Below are positions 27,817 through 37,554 of a DNA stretch of 64,000 nucleotides, piece by piece. The number at the start of each line of letters is the position of its first letter. Within the stretch, counting starts at the first letter, position 1. The stretch lies in the NCBI RefSeq assembly GCF_016901955.1, contig NZ_JACJLC010000006.1, positions 1 to 64,000 of the forward strand, written 5' to 3'. The translations under genes were made by a program, and so were the position numbers. The DNA comes from Pseudoflavonifractor phocaeensis (GTDB taxonomy: Bacteria > Bacillota > Clostridia > Oscillospirales > Oscillospiraceae). The notes below the pieces were generated by a model that had not been told where the DNA came from, did not search any database, and saw only the letters and a list, made by a program, of their open reading frames with translations.

Positions 27817-28641
27817 GTGGCAAACGCGATTTTGAGCTCCATGCTCAGCGGAGCGTTAAACAGCATTTTGGGCAGCCCCAATAAGGCCATTATCACCATT
27901 GAGACGGCCACTGCTGCCGCCTCAGCTTCCCCTGCCGCAGGATTGGGCAGCGGCCTGGCCAACGCGGCGGCCAGCGCGGCCAGCACGGCGCCCAGTACCG
28001 CCCTGGGCTCAGTGAGCGGCCTGGCGGGCAGCACCACCAGCACGGTGCCCGGGGCCGCCGGCCAGAAGCGGCTGGTGGTACAGTATAACCCCTCCAGCAT
28101 CTCCATTCAGGCCAACGCCGAATCGGTCCGGTTCCAGAATTTGCAGCAAAACCTGGACAACGCGGTGCCCGCCAACCTGGTGCGCCCCCCGTCGGTGGTG
28201 ATGTCGGTGGAGCTGGTCTTTGACGATATGAACATTGCGGACAGCTTCATGGTAGAGAAATTTACCAGCGGCCTGTCTGCCCAGACGGTGTCCAATGTGG
28301 TAAACGCCGCCCTTGGAAGGACATTCTCAGTCCAGGCTCAGATCAACGCCTTCATCGGCCTGATGCAGAGCGACACCACCCGGAACATCAAGTTCCAGTG
28401 GGCGGATATGAGCTTTGTGGGGGAGGTCACCGAGGCACAGGCCAAGTATACCATGTTTTCCACCAGCGGCAGGCCCGTCCGTGGCACGGTGCGGCTGAAC
28501 ATCACCCAACAGGTAGACGATAAGACGGACGCCAGTTACTGGGATACCGCCTTCCAGAAGTTTTTCGCCAACGGGGTCAACGAGGTGGGGGCCAGGAGCG
28601 GCCTGGACAAAGTAAAAAACCTGATCAACATCGGCTTCTGA
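27817..28641 (+). CDS. CIS tube / baseplate adaptor protein, second copy
   Basis: 274 residues from GTG 27817, after GGGAGGTGG. It is clearly a paralogue of the gene just before it: VVQYNPSSISIQANAESV replaces the F-N-P segment, and DSFMVEKFTSGLSAQTV and AQAKYTMFSTSGRPVRGTV match nearly word for word. The Ala/Ser/Gly-rich N-terminal 70 residues differ between copies. Two copies suggest two different rings at the hub-tube junction, as gp53/gp54-type layers are in larger tails. Its placement before the hub protein supports a baseplate role. Confidence 0.8.
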   Translation: MANAILSSMLSGALNSILGSPNKAIITIETATAAASASPAAGLGSGLANAAASAASTAPSTALGSVSGLAGSTTSTVPGAAGQKRLVVQYNPSSISIQANAESVRFQNLQQNLDNAVPANLVRPPSVVMSVELVFDDMNIADSFMVEKFTSGLSAQTVSNVVNAALGRTFSVQAQINAFIGLMQSDTTRNIKFQWADMSFVGEVTEAQAKYTMFSTSGRPVRGTVRLNITQQVDDKTDASYWDTAFQKFFANGVNEVGARSGLDKVKNLINIGF

Positions 28642-28669
28642 CAGCCGGTACGTCCCGGGAGGATAGGAT

Positions 28670-29977
28670 ATGGGCCTGTTAGATACCGTTACCAGCTCGG
28701 CAAGTAATTTCAGCAGTATGAGCTCCAACAGCCTGGGGGGCTTGTCTGGCCTGGCCGGACCGACCACCTTCACCAACCTGACCTACAGCACCATGATGAA
28801 TAAATACCAGGACCTCCAGTACCCCCGGGCGGAGATCCTGCTGGGTGGCAAGGCGCTGCTCAGCGACAGTGTCGATATGATGGTCAACGATATCCACATC
28901 GAGCTCAGCGCCGGCTTTGAGGCCTCCATCGCAACCTTCCGCATTTACAACGTGTACAAAAAAACCACCAGCGGAGGCAACTTCCGGTTTGACGAGCTGA
29001 AGAGTCAGGTGGTCATGGGCAACTCGGTGACCATCAAGCTGGGCTACCTGGGCACCCGTGAGACAGTGTTCGTGGGTTTTGTAGCGGGGGTGACCTTTGG
29101 ATATGCCGAGGCCCAGCTGCCCTATATCGAGGTCAGCTGTATGGACCTGAAGGGCATGATGATGGGGGGACTCTATGCCAGACAATGTACCGCCCGCAGC
29201 TACAGCCGAGCGGTGAACGAGGTGCTTCAACGTACCGTCTATGAGACCCTGAAATCCTCCGGCGCTGTGGCCGGGGTGGAGGTGGATTCCACTCCGGATG
29301 ATCCTCCGCCTACCACCGAGAGTGCGTACACCGTGGAAATGGTCAGTGAGAGCGACTATGAGTTCGTGGTGAAGGCGGCCAAAAAGTTTAATTATGAGTT
29401 TTTTGTGGATCGGGGCAAGGTGCTCTTCCGCAAGGCCAAAAAGGACACCAGCAACCTGATCACCATCGGGCCTGAGGGGTTGATGGTCAGCTTCCGGGTG
29501 GAGTACAGCCTCACCAGCCTGGTGGGCACCATTGAGGCCAGGGCTATGGACCCGGGGGCGGGCAAGGTGATCTCCGCCAAGAGCACCTTTCCATCCATGG
29601 GGGCCAGCATCTCCACCGGAAACAGCGCCAAAAAGCTGGTCAGCGGCGGCACCAAGGTGTATATCGACCCCACCATCAACAGCACCACCCAGGCCCAGTC
29701 GAGGGTGGACTCCCTGATGGAGCAGATGAGCTACCGGCTGGGCAGCCTGGAGGCTGAGTGCATCGGCACCCCGGAGATGGTCCCCGGACGGTTCATCAAG
29801 GTGGAGGGATTGGGCTCCCCCGCCGACAACAGCTTTTATCTCACCGAGGTCACCCACGACTTTACCAGCGACGGCGGATACCGCACCCGGATCACCGGCT
29901 GCGCCAACAAGCTGCAGAGCACCTTGGCCGGAGCGGGCAACCTGAGTACCGGGCTGGGAGGAATGATCAATCTATGA
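28670..29977 (+). CDS. Baseplate hub protein, phage late control gpD / gp27-like
   Basis: 435 residues with the gpD/VgrG N-terminal fold: YPRAEILLGGKALLSDSVDMMV, a mid beta barrel with TIKLGYLGTRETVFVGFV, then SDYEFVVKAAKKFNYEFFVD. It should form the trimeric hub to which the spike attaches. The first 30 residues are Ser/Gly-rich. In Afp8/Pvc8 and VgrG the hub and spike are one polypeptide; here they are split, with the spike encoded by the next gene and overlapping as ATGA at 29974-29977. ATG 28670 follows GGGAGGATAGGAT. Confidence 0.9.
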   Translation: MGLLDTVTSSASNFSSMSSNSLGGLSGLAGPTTFTNLTYSTMMNKYQDLQYPRAEILLGGKALLSDSVDMMVNDIHIELSAGFEASIATFRIYNVYKKTTSGGNFRFDELKSQVVMGNSVTIKLGYLGTRETVFVGFVAGVTFGYAEAQLPYIEVSCMDLKGMMMGGLYARQCTARSYSRAVNEVLQRTVYETLKSSGAVAGVEVDSTPDDPPPTTESAYTVEMVSESDYEFVVKAAKKFNYEFFVDRGKVLFRKAKKDTSNLITIGPEGLMVSFRVEYSLTSLVGTIEARAMDPGAGKVISAKSTFPSMGASISTGNSAKKLVSGGTKVYIDPTINSTTQAQSRVDSLMEQMSYRLGSLEAECIGTPEMVPGRFIKVEGLGSPADNSFYLTEVTHDFTSDGGYRTRITGCANKLQSTLAGAGNLSTGLGGMINL

Positions 29978-30795
29978 GCCTGTATGACATCATCAATGAT
30001 ATTTCCGAGCGCCAGTCCACCAAAACTGAGACGGGAGACACCCGGGTCTACGGCGTCATGGTGGGCCAGGTGGCCAGCAACTATCATCAGAGTATGAAGG
30101 GCCGGGTGTGTGTTACCATCCCCACCCGGGACGAGAAGGCAAACGAGCTCAAGTGGGCCCGGCTGGCGATGCCCTCCGGGGGCAAGAAGTGGGGACACTA
30201 CTTCATGCCCGAGGTGGGGGACCAGGTGCTGCTGGCCTTCGAGGGAGGCAACATCGAGCGGCCCTACATCATCGCCTGTGTCAACAAGGATACCGACAGC
30301 TTTCTCACCGGCTCGGCCAACGAAAAGAACACCATCAAGCGCATCGTCACCAAAAACGGAAGCACCATCTGCTTTGATGACGACAGCGAGGATGAGCAGG
30401 GGTCCAAGGATAAGATCACCATCCAGACTGCCGGTAAGCAGCACACCGTCCTTATGGACAATGAGAACCAGAAGATCCTCATCAAGGATAAGGATGGGAA
30501 GAACAGCATTGAGATGAGCACCAAGGACGAGTCCGGCACCCTGACGGTAAAGATTGAGAAAAAAGTGGAGATCAAGGTGGGGGATAATATCACCCTCACT
30601 ATGGACGCCAATATGGGTACCGTGAAGCTGACGGCGGACACCGTCACCGTGGAGGCCAGCAAGGGCGTCACCAACAAGACCGACGGTATGCTCAAGCTGG
30701 AGGGCAACCAGCTCAGTGGCAAGGCCAATTCGGTGCTCAAGCTGGAGAGCAGCGGGCCTGTCAATGTGAGCGGCAGCCCCATCAAGATCGGCTGA
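29974..30795 (+). CDS. Baseplate spike protein with gp5/VgrG OB-fold and beta-helix
   Basis: 273 residues from ATG 29974, overlapping the hub stop. Residues about 25-110 are the gp5 OB-fold (GRVCVTIPTRDEKANELKWA, MPEVGDQVLLAFEGGNIERP). The C-terminal half is a repetitive beta-helix with alternating K-D-x-x-G-x-x-x-I and T-x-T-V units, the needle that carries the PAAR-like tip. No lysozyme or enzymatic extension follows, so it is purely mechanical. The longer frame upstream of 29974 is a shadow inside the hub gene. Confidence 0.9.
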   Translation: MSLYDIINDISERQSTKTETGDTRVYGVMVGQVASNYHQSMKGRVCVTIPTRDEKANELKWARLAMPSGGKKWGHYFMPEVGDQVLLAFEGGNIERPYIIACVNKDTDSFLTGSANEKNTIKRIVTKNGSTICFDDDSEDEQGSKDKITIQTAGKQHTVLMDNENQKILIKDKDGKNSIEMSTKDESGTLTVKIEKKVEIKVGDNITLTMDANMGTVKLTADTVTVEASKGVTNKTDGMLKLEGNQLSGKANSVLKLESSGPVNVSGSPIKIG

Positions 30796-30828
30796 CCCCA
30801 GGGAAACGGGGAGTAAGGAGGGTCCGGT

Positions 30829-31254
30829 ATGGACGACAAGCGGTTTTTGGGTACAGGCATGAAGTTCCCCCCCCAGGTGGACGCCGGGACGGGGCGCTTC
30901 GCCCTGTCGTCCGGGGAGCAGAGCGTAAAGGAGTCGGTATACCTCATCCTCATGACCAACCGGGGGGAGCGTTGGCTGGAGCCTGGCTTTGGCGGTCAGC
31001 TCATGAGCTATACCTTTATGGACACCTCGGTGACCATGCTGTCTATCATGGCCCGGGATATCCAGGCCCTGCTGCTGGAGCAGGAGCCCCGTATCTCCCA
31101 GGTGGACGTGCGCATCGACTCTGAAAGCCAGCCTGGCTGCCTTATCGTCAACCTGGACTACACCGTTACCGCCACCAATACCCGGGACAACCTGGTATTT
31201 CCCTTTTATCTGAGCGCCGACAGAGAGGAGGCCGACCAAATTGCCCAGGGATGA
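30829..31254 (+). CDS. Baseplate wedge protein, gp25 family (Afp9/Pvc9-like)
   Basis: 141 residues, the usual size of gp25/GpW-type proteins that initiate sheath assembly. The E-P-R motif near residue 88 (LEQEPRISQVDVRI) and the preceding NRGERWLEPGFGGQL are diagnostic. The stop overlaps the next coding region by 14 bases. ATG 30829 follows AAGGAGGG. Confidence 0.9.
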   Translation: MDDKRFLGTGMKFPPQVDAGTGRFALSSGEQSVKESVYLILMTNRGERWLEPGFGGQLMSYTFMDTSVTMLSIMARDIQALLLEQEPRISQVDVRIDSESQPGCLIVNLDYTVTATNTRDNLVFPFYLSADREEADQIAQG

Positions 31255-34200
31255 ACTGATCCTGGACGGGCGTACCGCGGAGGATCTACAGGAGCAGATC
31301 GCGCGGCTGGCCGCGTCCTATACGCCGGAATGGCGTTTTGACCGGGTCCGCCCCGACGTGGGCGGTGTTCTGGCCCTGATTTTTGCCAAACAGATGGCGG
31401 GCAATCTGGAGCGGCTGAACCAGGTCATCGGAAAATATCACACCGAGTTTGTTAACCTGCTGGGGGTATCCCTCCGGCCAGCCTATCCTGCCTCTGGCGT
31501 GGCGGTGGCTACCCTGGTGGCCGACACAGTGCCCGGCCTGGACCTGCCTCGGGGCACCAAGCTGGTGGGGGTGGGGGAGGACGAGACGCCGGTGATTTTT
31601 GAGACCATCGGGGACGTGTACCTCACCAGCGCCAGGCTTACCGATGTGGTGGCCCTGTCTGGCCGCTTCGGCAAGATCATTCCCCTTCTGGGAGGGCCGG
31701 AGCCCGCCAAATTCCTGCCCCTTCGGAATGAGCGGCCCCAGCCCGAGACTGAGGAGCCCCAGCTGGGTCCCATCTCCCTGTTTGACTATTCTGCTCCCGG
31801 CATCGAGCAGAATGCTTTGCTCCTCTACCACAAGAGCGCCTTTGACATCGTGGAGGGAGCGGCGGTGCGGGTGGAACTGAGCCAGCCCGACGGCGCTGAC
31901 GGGGTGGACTTTGCCGATCCGGAGCAGTACAGCTGGAGCTATTTTGATGGCGAGGGACTGGTCCCCTATCAGGTAGAGCGGAAAGCAGCCGGGGTGGCTC
32001 TGCGCCGGGAGGGGGAGAGCATCCCTCTGACCCTGGATGGAGAAGAGTACCAGATGGTATGTCTCCAGCCCGTCCACAGCCCCAGCCAGACCATCAGTGT
32101 GGACCGGGTGAAGCTGGCTTCTTCCTGCGGTCCGGTACGGCCCGATTTTGTCACACACAACGACCGGGAGCTGGATCCGGAAAGCTTCCAGCCCTTCGGC
32201 AGCACCGCCTCTCTTTTTGACGAGTGCTACATTGGTCACCAGAAGATCTTTTCCCAGGCCGGGGCCATGGTGACCCTTCGGTTCAAGCTGTCCTTCGCCA
32301 AGCGGCTGGTGGACTTCACTCCCCAGCAGGAGGCGGAAGAGCTGAAGATCATCAAGCGCAAGCCAAAGGTCATCACCTATCAGACCGCCACCACCTGCGC
32401 TCAGCAGATCGCCCTGGAGTATTTCAACGGCATTGGCTGGCGGAAGCTGGTGTGCACCCAGGATTGGTCCACCCTTTTTGACGGGGAGCACCCCGGCCAG
32501 GTAGAGATCACCTTCCGCTGTCCCGAGCAATGGCAGCCCTCCCCGGTAGGGGGCTGGGACTGCCGTACCCTGCGCGTCCGGCTGCTGCGGGCGGACAACT
32601 GCTACCTCCATCCCTGCATCCACAACATGCCGGTGATGGAAGAACTCACCATCTCCTATGACTTCCAGGACAGCTGGCAGGCCCCCCAACGGCTGCGGAC
32701 GGTGTGGGGCACCCGGGTGGAGGACGTGACCGCCCAGATAGCGACGGGCGGTGCTATCGCCGCCTTCAAGCCCCTGAGCCAGTCCGATCACACTCTCTGT
32801 CTGGGCTTTGACGGACCAATGGAGGGGGCTCCAGTGAGCATCCTCTTCAATGTTCAGGAGAACAACCACTTTGAGGAGGCTCCCATCGCCTTTGAATACT
32901 CCACCATCGGGGGCTGGAAGCCCCTGCGGGTCATCGACAACACCGACAACATGGCCGGGGCGGGCACCCTGGTGTTTATGCCCCCCTCCGACTTCGCCCC
33001 CATGGAGGTGGAGGGAGTGTCCCGGTGGTGGCTGCGGCTGGTGGATGAGGGCCGGGCCTTTGACGACCAGAGCCGCTACCATGCCCTCATCAACTCCATT
33101 CAGATCAACGCCGTGGAGATCCGCAATGTGGAGACCCTGCCGGAGGAGGCCTTCTATGTCCGCTCCGCCATCGCCGGCATGAGCTATCCCCTGGCGGCGG
33201 AGAACATCCTCTCCGCCGAGGTGTTTGTCAACGAGCGTGACAGTATGAGCGAGCCCGCCATGCGCCAGCTGGCTGCCCAGCGGCCGGAGGACGTGCGGGT
33301 GAGCTATGACTTCCTGGGGAGCATCCAGTCCTTCTACGTCCGGTGGACCGAGGTGGAGAATTTTGATCAGTCCAAGCCGGAGGACCGCCACTACGTCATC
33401 GACCGGATGAACAACCGCATCGTTTTTGGCGACGGGGTCCACGTCCGTATCCCCCAGGCCGGAGGCGGGGTGGCCTTCACCGTGCAGGTCCAGTGCTGCC
33501 GGGGCTCTAAGGGCAATTTGCCCGCCGGGGCGGTGAACTCTCTCTTTGACGGCATGCTCTATGTGGACAGCGTGTCCAATCCCATCGCCACTTTTGCCGG
33601 CAGCGACCTGGAGCACATCACCTCCGCTCACCGCAGGGGAGCCAACATCGTCAGCGGCCGTAACCGGCTGGTGAGCCAGCTGGACTACGTCCGGGAGGTG
33701 GAGGCCTTCTCCGACGCCATCGAGAAGGTGAAGTGCCTGGCGGGTCGGGATCTCAGCGGCCAGGAGGCCCCCGGCCAGATCACCATCGCCGTGCTCATGC
33801 GGGACTACGCCGACGGGGCCTACTCCTTCAACTCCATCAAGGACCGGCTCATGAACCGGCTGCTGGAGCGGTGCGAGGCCACCGTCACCCGGCAGGAGCT
33901 CCAGCTCACCGAGCCGGTGTATGTGGAGGTGTCGGTGGACGTGTGGGCGGTGGCTGACGACGCCCATCGCTCCTTTGACGTACAGAACCTGATCCGGGAC
34001 AGCATCAAAGCCTACCTGGACCCCCTGGGCAAGGGGGACGGCCCCGGCTGGGACATCGGCCGGCTGCCCACCGAGGCCCAGATGCGCATCATGCTCCAGT
34101 CCATCCGGGGCCCCATGCACATCAAGCGCTTCATCATCACCGCCCGCTATCTGGACCGGTGGGGGAGCCACGAGTGCGCCCTGGACGAACTGCCCCACAA

Positions 34201-34261
34201 CCCCTTTGCCATTGCAGTCAGCGGCAACCACCGCGTTTATGTGGAGCTGCCCCAGGTCTGA
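31241..34261 (+). CDS. Baseplate wedge protein, gpJ/gp6-like (Afp11/Pvc11-like)
   Basis: 1006 residues, typical of the large first baseplate J-like subunit in extracellular CIS. The N-terminus (LASYTPEWRFDRVRPDVGGVLALIFAKQM) and the C-terminal third (AHRRGANIVSGRNRLVSQLDYVREVE, then PVYVEVSVDVWAV) carry the baseplate J signatures; the middle holds beta-sandwich insertions. Translation seems to start at TTG 31241, 9 bases after GAGAGGAGG and inside the end of the gp25 gene. With the next gene it builds the wedge ring that holds the sheath and opens on firing. Confidence 0.9.
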   Translation: MPRDELILDGRTAEDLQEQIARLAASYTPEWRFDRVRPDVGGVLALIFAKQMAGNLERLNQVIGKYHTEFVNLLGVSLRPAYPASGVAVATLVADTVPGLDLPRGTKLVGVGEDETPVIFETIGDVYLTSARLTDVVALSGRFGKIIPLLGGPEPAKFLPLRNERPQPETEEPQLGPISLFDYSAPGIEQNALLLYHKSAFDIVEGAAVRVELSQPDGADGVDFADPEQYSWSYFDGEGLVPYQVERKAAGVALRREGESIPLTLDGEEYQMVCLQPVHSPSQTISVDRVKLASSCGPVRPDFVTHNDRELDPESFQPFGSTASLFDECYIGHQKIFSQAGAMVTLRFKLSFAKRLVDFTPQQEAEELKIIKRKPKVITYQTATTCAQQIALEYFNGIGWRKLVCTQDWSTLFDGEHPGQVEITFRCPEQWQPSPVGGWDCRTLRVRLLRADNCYLHPCIHNMPVMEELTISYDFQDSWQAPQRLRTVWGTRVEDVTAQIATGGAIAAFKPLSQSDHTLCLGFDGPMEGAPVSILFNVQENNHFEEAPIAFEYSTIGGWKPLRVIDNTDNMAGAGTLVFMPPSDFAPMEVEGVSRWWLRLVDEGRAFDDQSRYHALINSIQINAVEIRNVETLPEEAFYVRSAIAGMSYPLAAENILSAEVFVNERDSMSEPAMRQLAAQRPEDVRVSYDFLGSIQSFYVRWTEVENFDQSKPEDRHYVIDRMNNRIVFGDGVHVRIPQAGGGVAFTVQVQCCRGSKGNLPAGAVNSLFDGMLYVDSVSNPIATFAGSDLEHITSAHRRGANIVSGRNRLVSQLDYVREVEAFSDAIEKVKCLAGRDLSGQEAPGQITIAVLMRDYADGAYSFNSIKDRLMNRLLERCEATVTRQELQLTEPVYVEVSVDVWAVADDAHRSFDVQNLIRDSIKAYLDPLGKGDGPGWDIGRLPTEAQMRIMLQSIRGPMHIKRFIITARYLDRWGSHECALDELPHNPFAIAVSGNHRVYVELPQV

Positions 34262-34301
34262 GGCCTGAGGCGCGCCAGGATACCGCCCGGGAGGTGTGGC
34301 C

Positions 34302-36419
34302 ATGCTCAACAGCATTGACCTGAACAACAAAACCTATGAGGAGCTGCTGAAAGAGGCCGTTGAGCAGATCCCTCTCTACTCGGAGGAGTGGACCAACTTC
34401 AACGTCTCCGACCCCGGCATCACCGTGCTGGAGAATCTGACGGCCTTCAACCTGCTGCAGCAGCGCCGTGTCAACGAGGTCACCGACGACATCCGCCGGG
34501 CCATGCTCAAGCTGCTGGGCCATACCCCCCGGGAGAACAAGAGCGCCACCGTGCTGGTGCAGACGCCGGAGGAGCCTCCCCGGACCCTGCCGGCCCAGTA
34601 CCAGCTGAAGGCGGGCTCCCTGACCTTTGAGACCGAGCAGGTCACCTCTCTGACCCCCTGGACGCTGAAGACAGTGTACGCTGTTGATCCGGAGGGAGGC
34701 TATCGGGACGTGACCTACCTGATGGACGCCAAGGTGGGCTCTGCCCTTATCTTCGGTGCCCAGCCCGAGCGGGGAGCCAGCCTGTGCCTGCTGCTGGACG
34801 GTTTTCCGGCGGAGGGGGAGACCCTGCGTATGTGGATGCAGGTGGCCGGCGAGGCTGAGCGAAACCCCTTCAACGGAGCGGAGGGGCCCATATTTGCCCG
34901 CACCCGTTGGCAGTATTACACCGCCCAGGGCTGGCAGGACGCCACCGCCGTGGATGAGACACGGGCCTTCCTGGTCAGCGGGCCGGTGACCCTCACCCTG
35001 GACAAGGGAGCTCCCGTCCCCTTTGGGGAGGCGCCTCAGGAGGGCTACGCCCTGCGCTGCCTGCTGGAGGAGGCCCGGTATGACCGGGCTCCCCGGCTCA
35101 CCACCCTGGCGGTGAACCTCTTCCCGGTGGAGCAGAAGGAGACCCTGGCCAAGTGCTACCTCTTTCAGGGGAGCGCCCGGGTGGAGGTCAAAAGCCAGCT
35201 GGCCGCCCAGGGCTTCCTCTTCGTCTACTGCCGGGAAAAGAGCGGTCAACCCTACCGGCTGTATCAGCGGTACGCCGGGGTGGGGGAGAAGGGCCGCTAC
35301 TACCTGCTGGAGGAGCGGGAGGACGGGGTAGTGATTACCTTTGACAAGACCCGCTTTGGCTTCGCCCCCGGCCGGGGATGGGGAGCCGTGCGGGTGGTGT
35401 GCTACAACGGCGAGATGGTCCATCACCGGGACCTGGGAGTGGTGTACGGCTATGAGGACCAGGAGATCCCTCTGGATCTTGTGCGCGACCTGCTGCCCGA
35501 CCAGTTCTCCCTCATTGCCGAGACTCCCGGCGAGGACGGGGAGATGGAATACCGCTTTGTGGCCCCGGGCAATACCGATCCGGACCGGCTGTGCTATCGG
35601 GTGCAGTCCCGGCAGGGGACGGTGCGCATCGTCCACCCCGGGGTGGGAGTGGAGTACCGGCTGTACCTGTGTGACTGCGCCGTCACCCGGGGCGTGGTGG
35701 GCAACATCCGGGCGGATAACCGCCTGACCCATACCAGCGGGCCGGTGGGGATGGAGAAGCAGACCGTGTTCCACAGCCCGGCCCCCGGCCGGGGCGGCCA
35801 GAGCTGGGAGGACCCGGAGGAGCTGCGCCGCCGGTTTGTCCAGACCATGCGGCAGGTGAACACGGCGGTGCTGCCGTTGGACTATGAGCGCCTGGCCATG
35901 GAGACCCCGGGCCTGTGTATCCACAAGGTAAAAGCCCAGGCGATTCCTGAGGAAAACCTTGTCAAAGTAGTGATAAAGCCTTATACTGAAGAGAGATACC
36001 CCAAGCTCTCGGCGGAGTACCTGCGGCAGATCCGGGCTCATCTGGAGGCCCGGCGGCTGCTGACCACCCGGGTGGAGCTGGTGCAGCCCCGTTACATCCC
36101 CATCAACGTGACGGCGGTGCTGTACATCCGCCCCCACTACCGCCAGGCGGAGGGGGAGGTGCGGCAGCTTTTGGAAAAGCTGCTGGACCATGTCCACAGC
36201 GACGACAGCTTTGGCGGCTGGGTACGGTTCAGCCAGATCTACCGTCAGCTGGCCGACCTGCCCTGTGTGGCGGCGGTGGACACTCTGTATCTCTCTCCCG
36301 CCACCACGGAAGGGGCGGCCCTGGTGGGTACCGATATCCGCCTGGGGGAGGCCAGCCTGTGCTGTCCCGGAACCTTCCGGCTGGACTTCCACAACGACGT
36401 GGATGGCCGGCACAGATGA
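34302..36419 (+). CDS. Second baseplate wedge protein (Afp12/Pvc12-like)
   Basis: 705 residues from ATG 34302, 7 bases after GGGAGG; a GTG two codons upstream is less well placed. N-terminal EEWTNFNVSDPGITVLENLTAF is the conserved opening of Afp12-type proteins, and VNTAVLPLDYERLAMETPGL with PRYIPINVTAVLYI is the baseplate J-like C-terminal part. It pairs with the 1006-residue protein in the wedge. No insertions of unusual type are seen. Confidence 0.9.
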   Translation: MLNSIDLNNKTYEELLKEAVEQIPLYSEEWTNFNVSDPGITVLENLTAFNLLQQRRVNEVTDDIRRAMLKLLGHTPRENKSATVLVQTPEEPPRTLPAQYQLKAGSLTFETEQVTSLTPWTLKTVYAVDPEGGYRDVTYLMDAKVGSALIFGAQPERGASLCLLLDGFPAEGETLRMWMQVAGEAERNPFNGAEGPIFARTRWQYYTAQGWQDATAVDETRAFLVSGPVTLTLDKGAPVPFGEAPQEGYALRCLLEEARYDRAPRLTTLAVNLFPVEQKETLAKCYLFQGSARVEVKSQLAAQGFLFVYCREKSGQPYRLYQRYAGVGEKGRYYLLEEREDGVVITFDKTRFGFAPGRGWGAVRVVCYNGEMVHHRDLGVVYGYEDQEIPLDLVRDLLPDQFSLIAETPGEDGEMEYRFVAPGNTDPDRLCYRVQSRQGTVRIVHPGVGVEYRLYLCDCAVTRGVVGNIRADNRLTHTSGPVGMEKQTVFHSPAPGRGGQSWEDPEELRRRFVQTMRQVNTAVLPLDYERLAMETPGLCIHKVKAQAIPEENLVKVVIKPYTEERYPKLSAEYLRQIRAHLEARRLLTTRVELVQPRYIPINVTAVLYIRPHYRQAEGEVRQLLEKLLDHVHSDDSFGGWVRFSQIYRQLADLPCVAAVDTLYLSPATTEGAALVGTDIRLGEASLCCPGTFRLDFHNDVDGRHR

Positions 36420-36432
36420 GAGGTGAGATACC

Positions 36433-37530
36433 ATGGCCAATTACGGACAGCGTAAATTTGTATTGAATCACAGCCGGCTCAAGCGCAGCCTGCGGCAGGG
36501 CTTCAAGCTGCGGGAGGACGGGTCCCTGCTGGCCACCGAGGACACGGTGCATCGCTTCTGTATCCTGGGGCGGCTGGACAGCAATCTGCCCGACTGCAAG
36601 TGGGGGCGGCTGGCCATGCGTCTGGAGCTGGCGGGAGACATGATCCTGACCATCCGGGCCTTTGCCTCCAACCAGCCTGAGTTTATCCAGAGCGGGAAGG
36701 TGACCTCGGTGGACGATTTTCTGCTGGACGACAGCGTGCCGGCCCAGCGGAAGGAGAAGCTCTTCGGCCTGGCCAACGGGGTGCAGTACAGCGGTCAGCG
36801 GGACGTGCTGCTCTACGGCCAGGAGGGCCGCTACCTGTGGCTGTGGCTGGAGCTGGACGGGGTGGGGACGGCGAAGCTGTCCGACCTGCGGGTGTACGCC
36901 CCGGGGGACATTTTTCTGGATACCTTCCCCCAGGTCTACCAGAACGACAGCGACTTCTTCCATCGGTATCTGTCCATTTTCTCCTCCCTGTACAACGACC
37001 TGGACGAGACCATCGACAGCCTGGCCACCTACATCGACCTGGACACCGCCCCGGCGGCGGTGCTGCCGGTGCTGGCGGGCTGGATGGGTCTGGAGCTGGA
37101 CGGGGACCTGCTGACGGAAAAGGAGCTGCGGCGGCTGCTGCGGGCGGCCTATCCGCTGCTCAGCGTGAAGGGTACCCGCCAGGCGGTGGAGGGGATCGTA
37201 AAGCTCTTTGTGGAGGAGCCGGTGTACATCGTGGAGCGCAACCTGCTCTCCGGCGCCCAGCAGGAGAGCGGCGGCAGCCTCTATGGGGACACCCCCTTCG
37301 ACTTCACCATCCTCATCAACCGGGGTTCCGACGAGAAGCTGCGCTCCAAGCTTCAGATGATGGTGGAGCAGTTCAAACCCCTGCGCAGCCGGGCCAACAT
37401 TGTGTTTATGGGCGACTGCGGCACGCTGGACGGGTTCAGCTATCTGGATGTGAACGGCGCGGTCCTGCAGAACAGTCCGGCCAGCCTGGACGAGAGCAGC
37501 GCCCTGACGGGGATGTATTATCTGCAATAA
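36433..37530 (+). CDS. Phage tail protein I-like baseplate component
   Basis: 365 residues. The C-terminal 240 residues match P2 gpI-type proteins: LDTFPQVYQNDSDFFHRYLS, LDTAPAAVLPVLAGWMGLEL and LLRAAYPLLSVKGTRQAVEG. The N-terminal 150 residues form a beta-rich extra domain. In tailed phages gpI joins the baseplate to the fibre; in this cluster no large fibre follows, so the N-terminal domain may itself contact a surface or cap the baseplate. ATG 36433 follows GAGAGGTGAG. Confidence 0.85.
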   Translation: MANYGQRKFVLNHSRLKRSLRQGFKLREDGSLLATEDTVHRFCILGRLDSNLPDCKWGRLAMRLELAGDMILTIRAFASNQPEFIQSGKVTSVDDFLLDDSVPAQRKEKLFGLANGVQYSGQRDVLLYGQEGRYLWLWLELDGVGTAKLSDLRVYAPGDIFLDTFPQVYQNDSDFFHRYLSIFSSLYNDLDETIDSLATYIDLDTAPAAVLPVLAGWMGLELDGDLLTEKELRRLLRAAYPLLSVKGTRQAVEGIVKLFVEEPVYIVERNLLSGAQQESGGSLYGDTPFDFTILINRGSDEKLRSKLQMMVEQFKPLRSRANIVFMGDCGTLDGFSYLDVNGAVLQNSPASLDESSALTGMYYLQ

Positions 37531-37554
37531 CGGACCGTTGAAGGAGGATGCGAT

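Noticed and set aside
29758-29973. Extended N-terminus of the spike protein
   Set aside because: It overlaps the end of the hub gene in another frame with no homology; ATG 29974 is coupled to the hub stop as ATGA.
31286-34330. Minus-strand open frame of 1014 codons opposite the baseplate J gene
   Set aside because: Codon-bias shadow. The plus strand encodes a clear baseplate wedge protein throughout.
17906-37530. Type VI secretion system
   Set aside because: TssJ, TssL, TssM, TssB/TssC split sheath and ClpV are missing. The sheath is a single phage-type protein and the hub is split as gpD plus spike.
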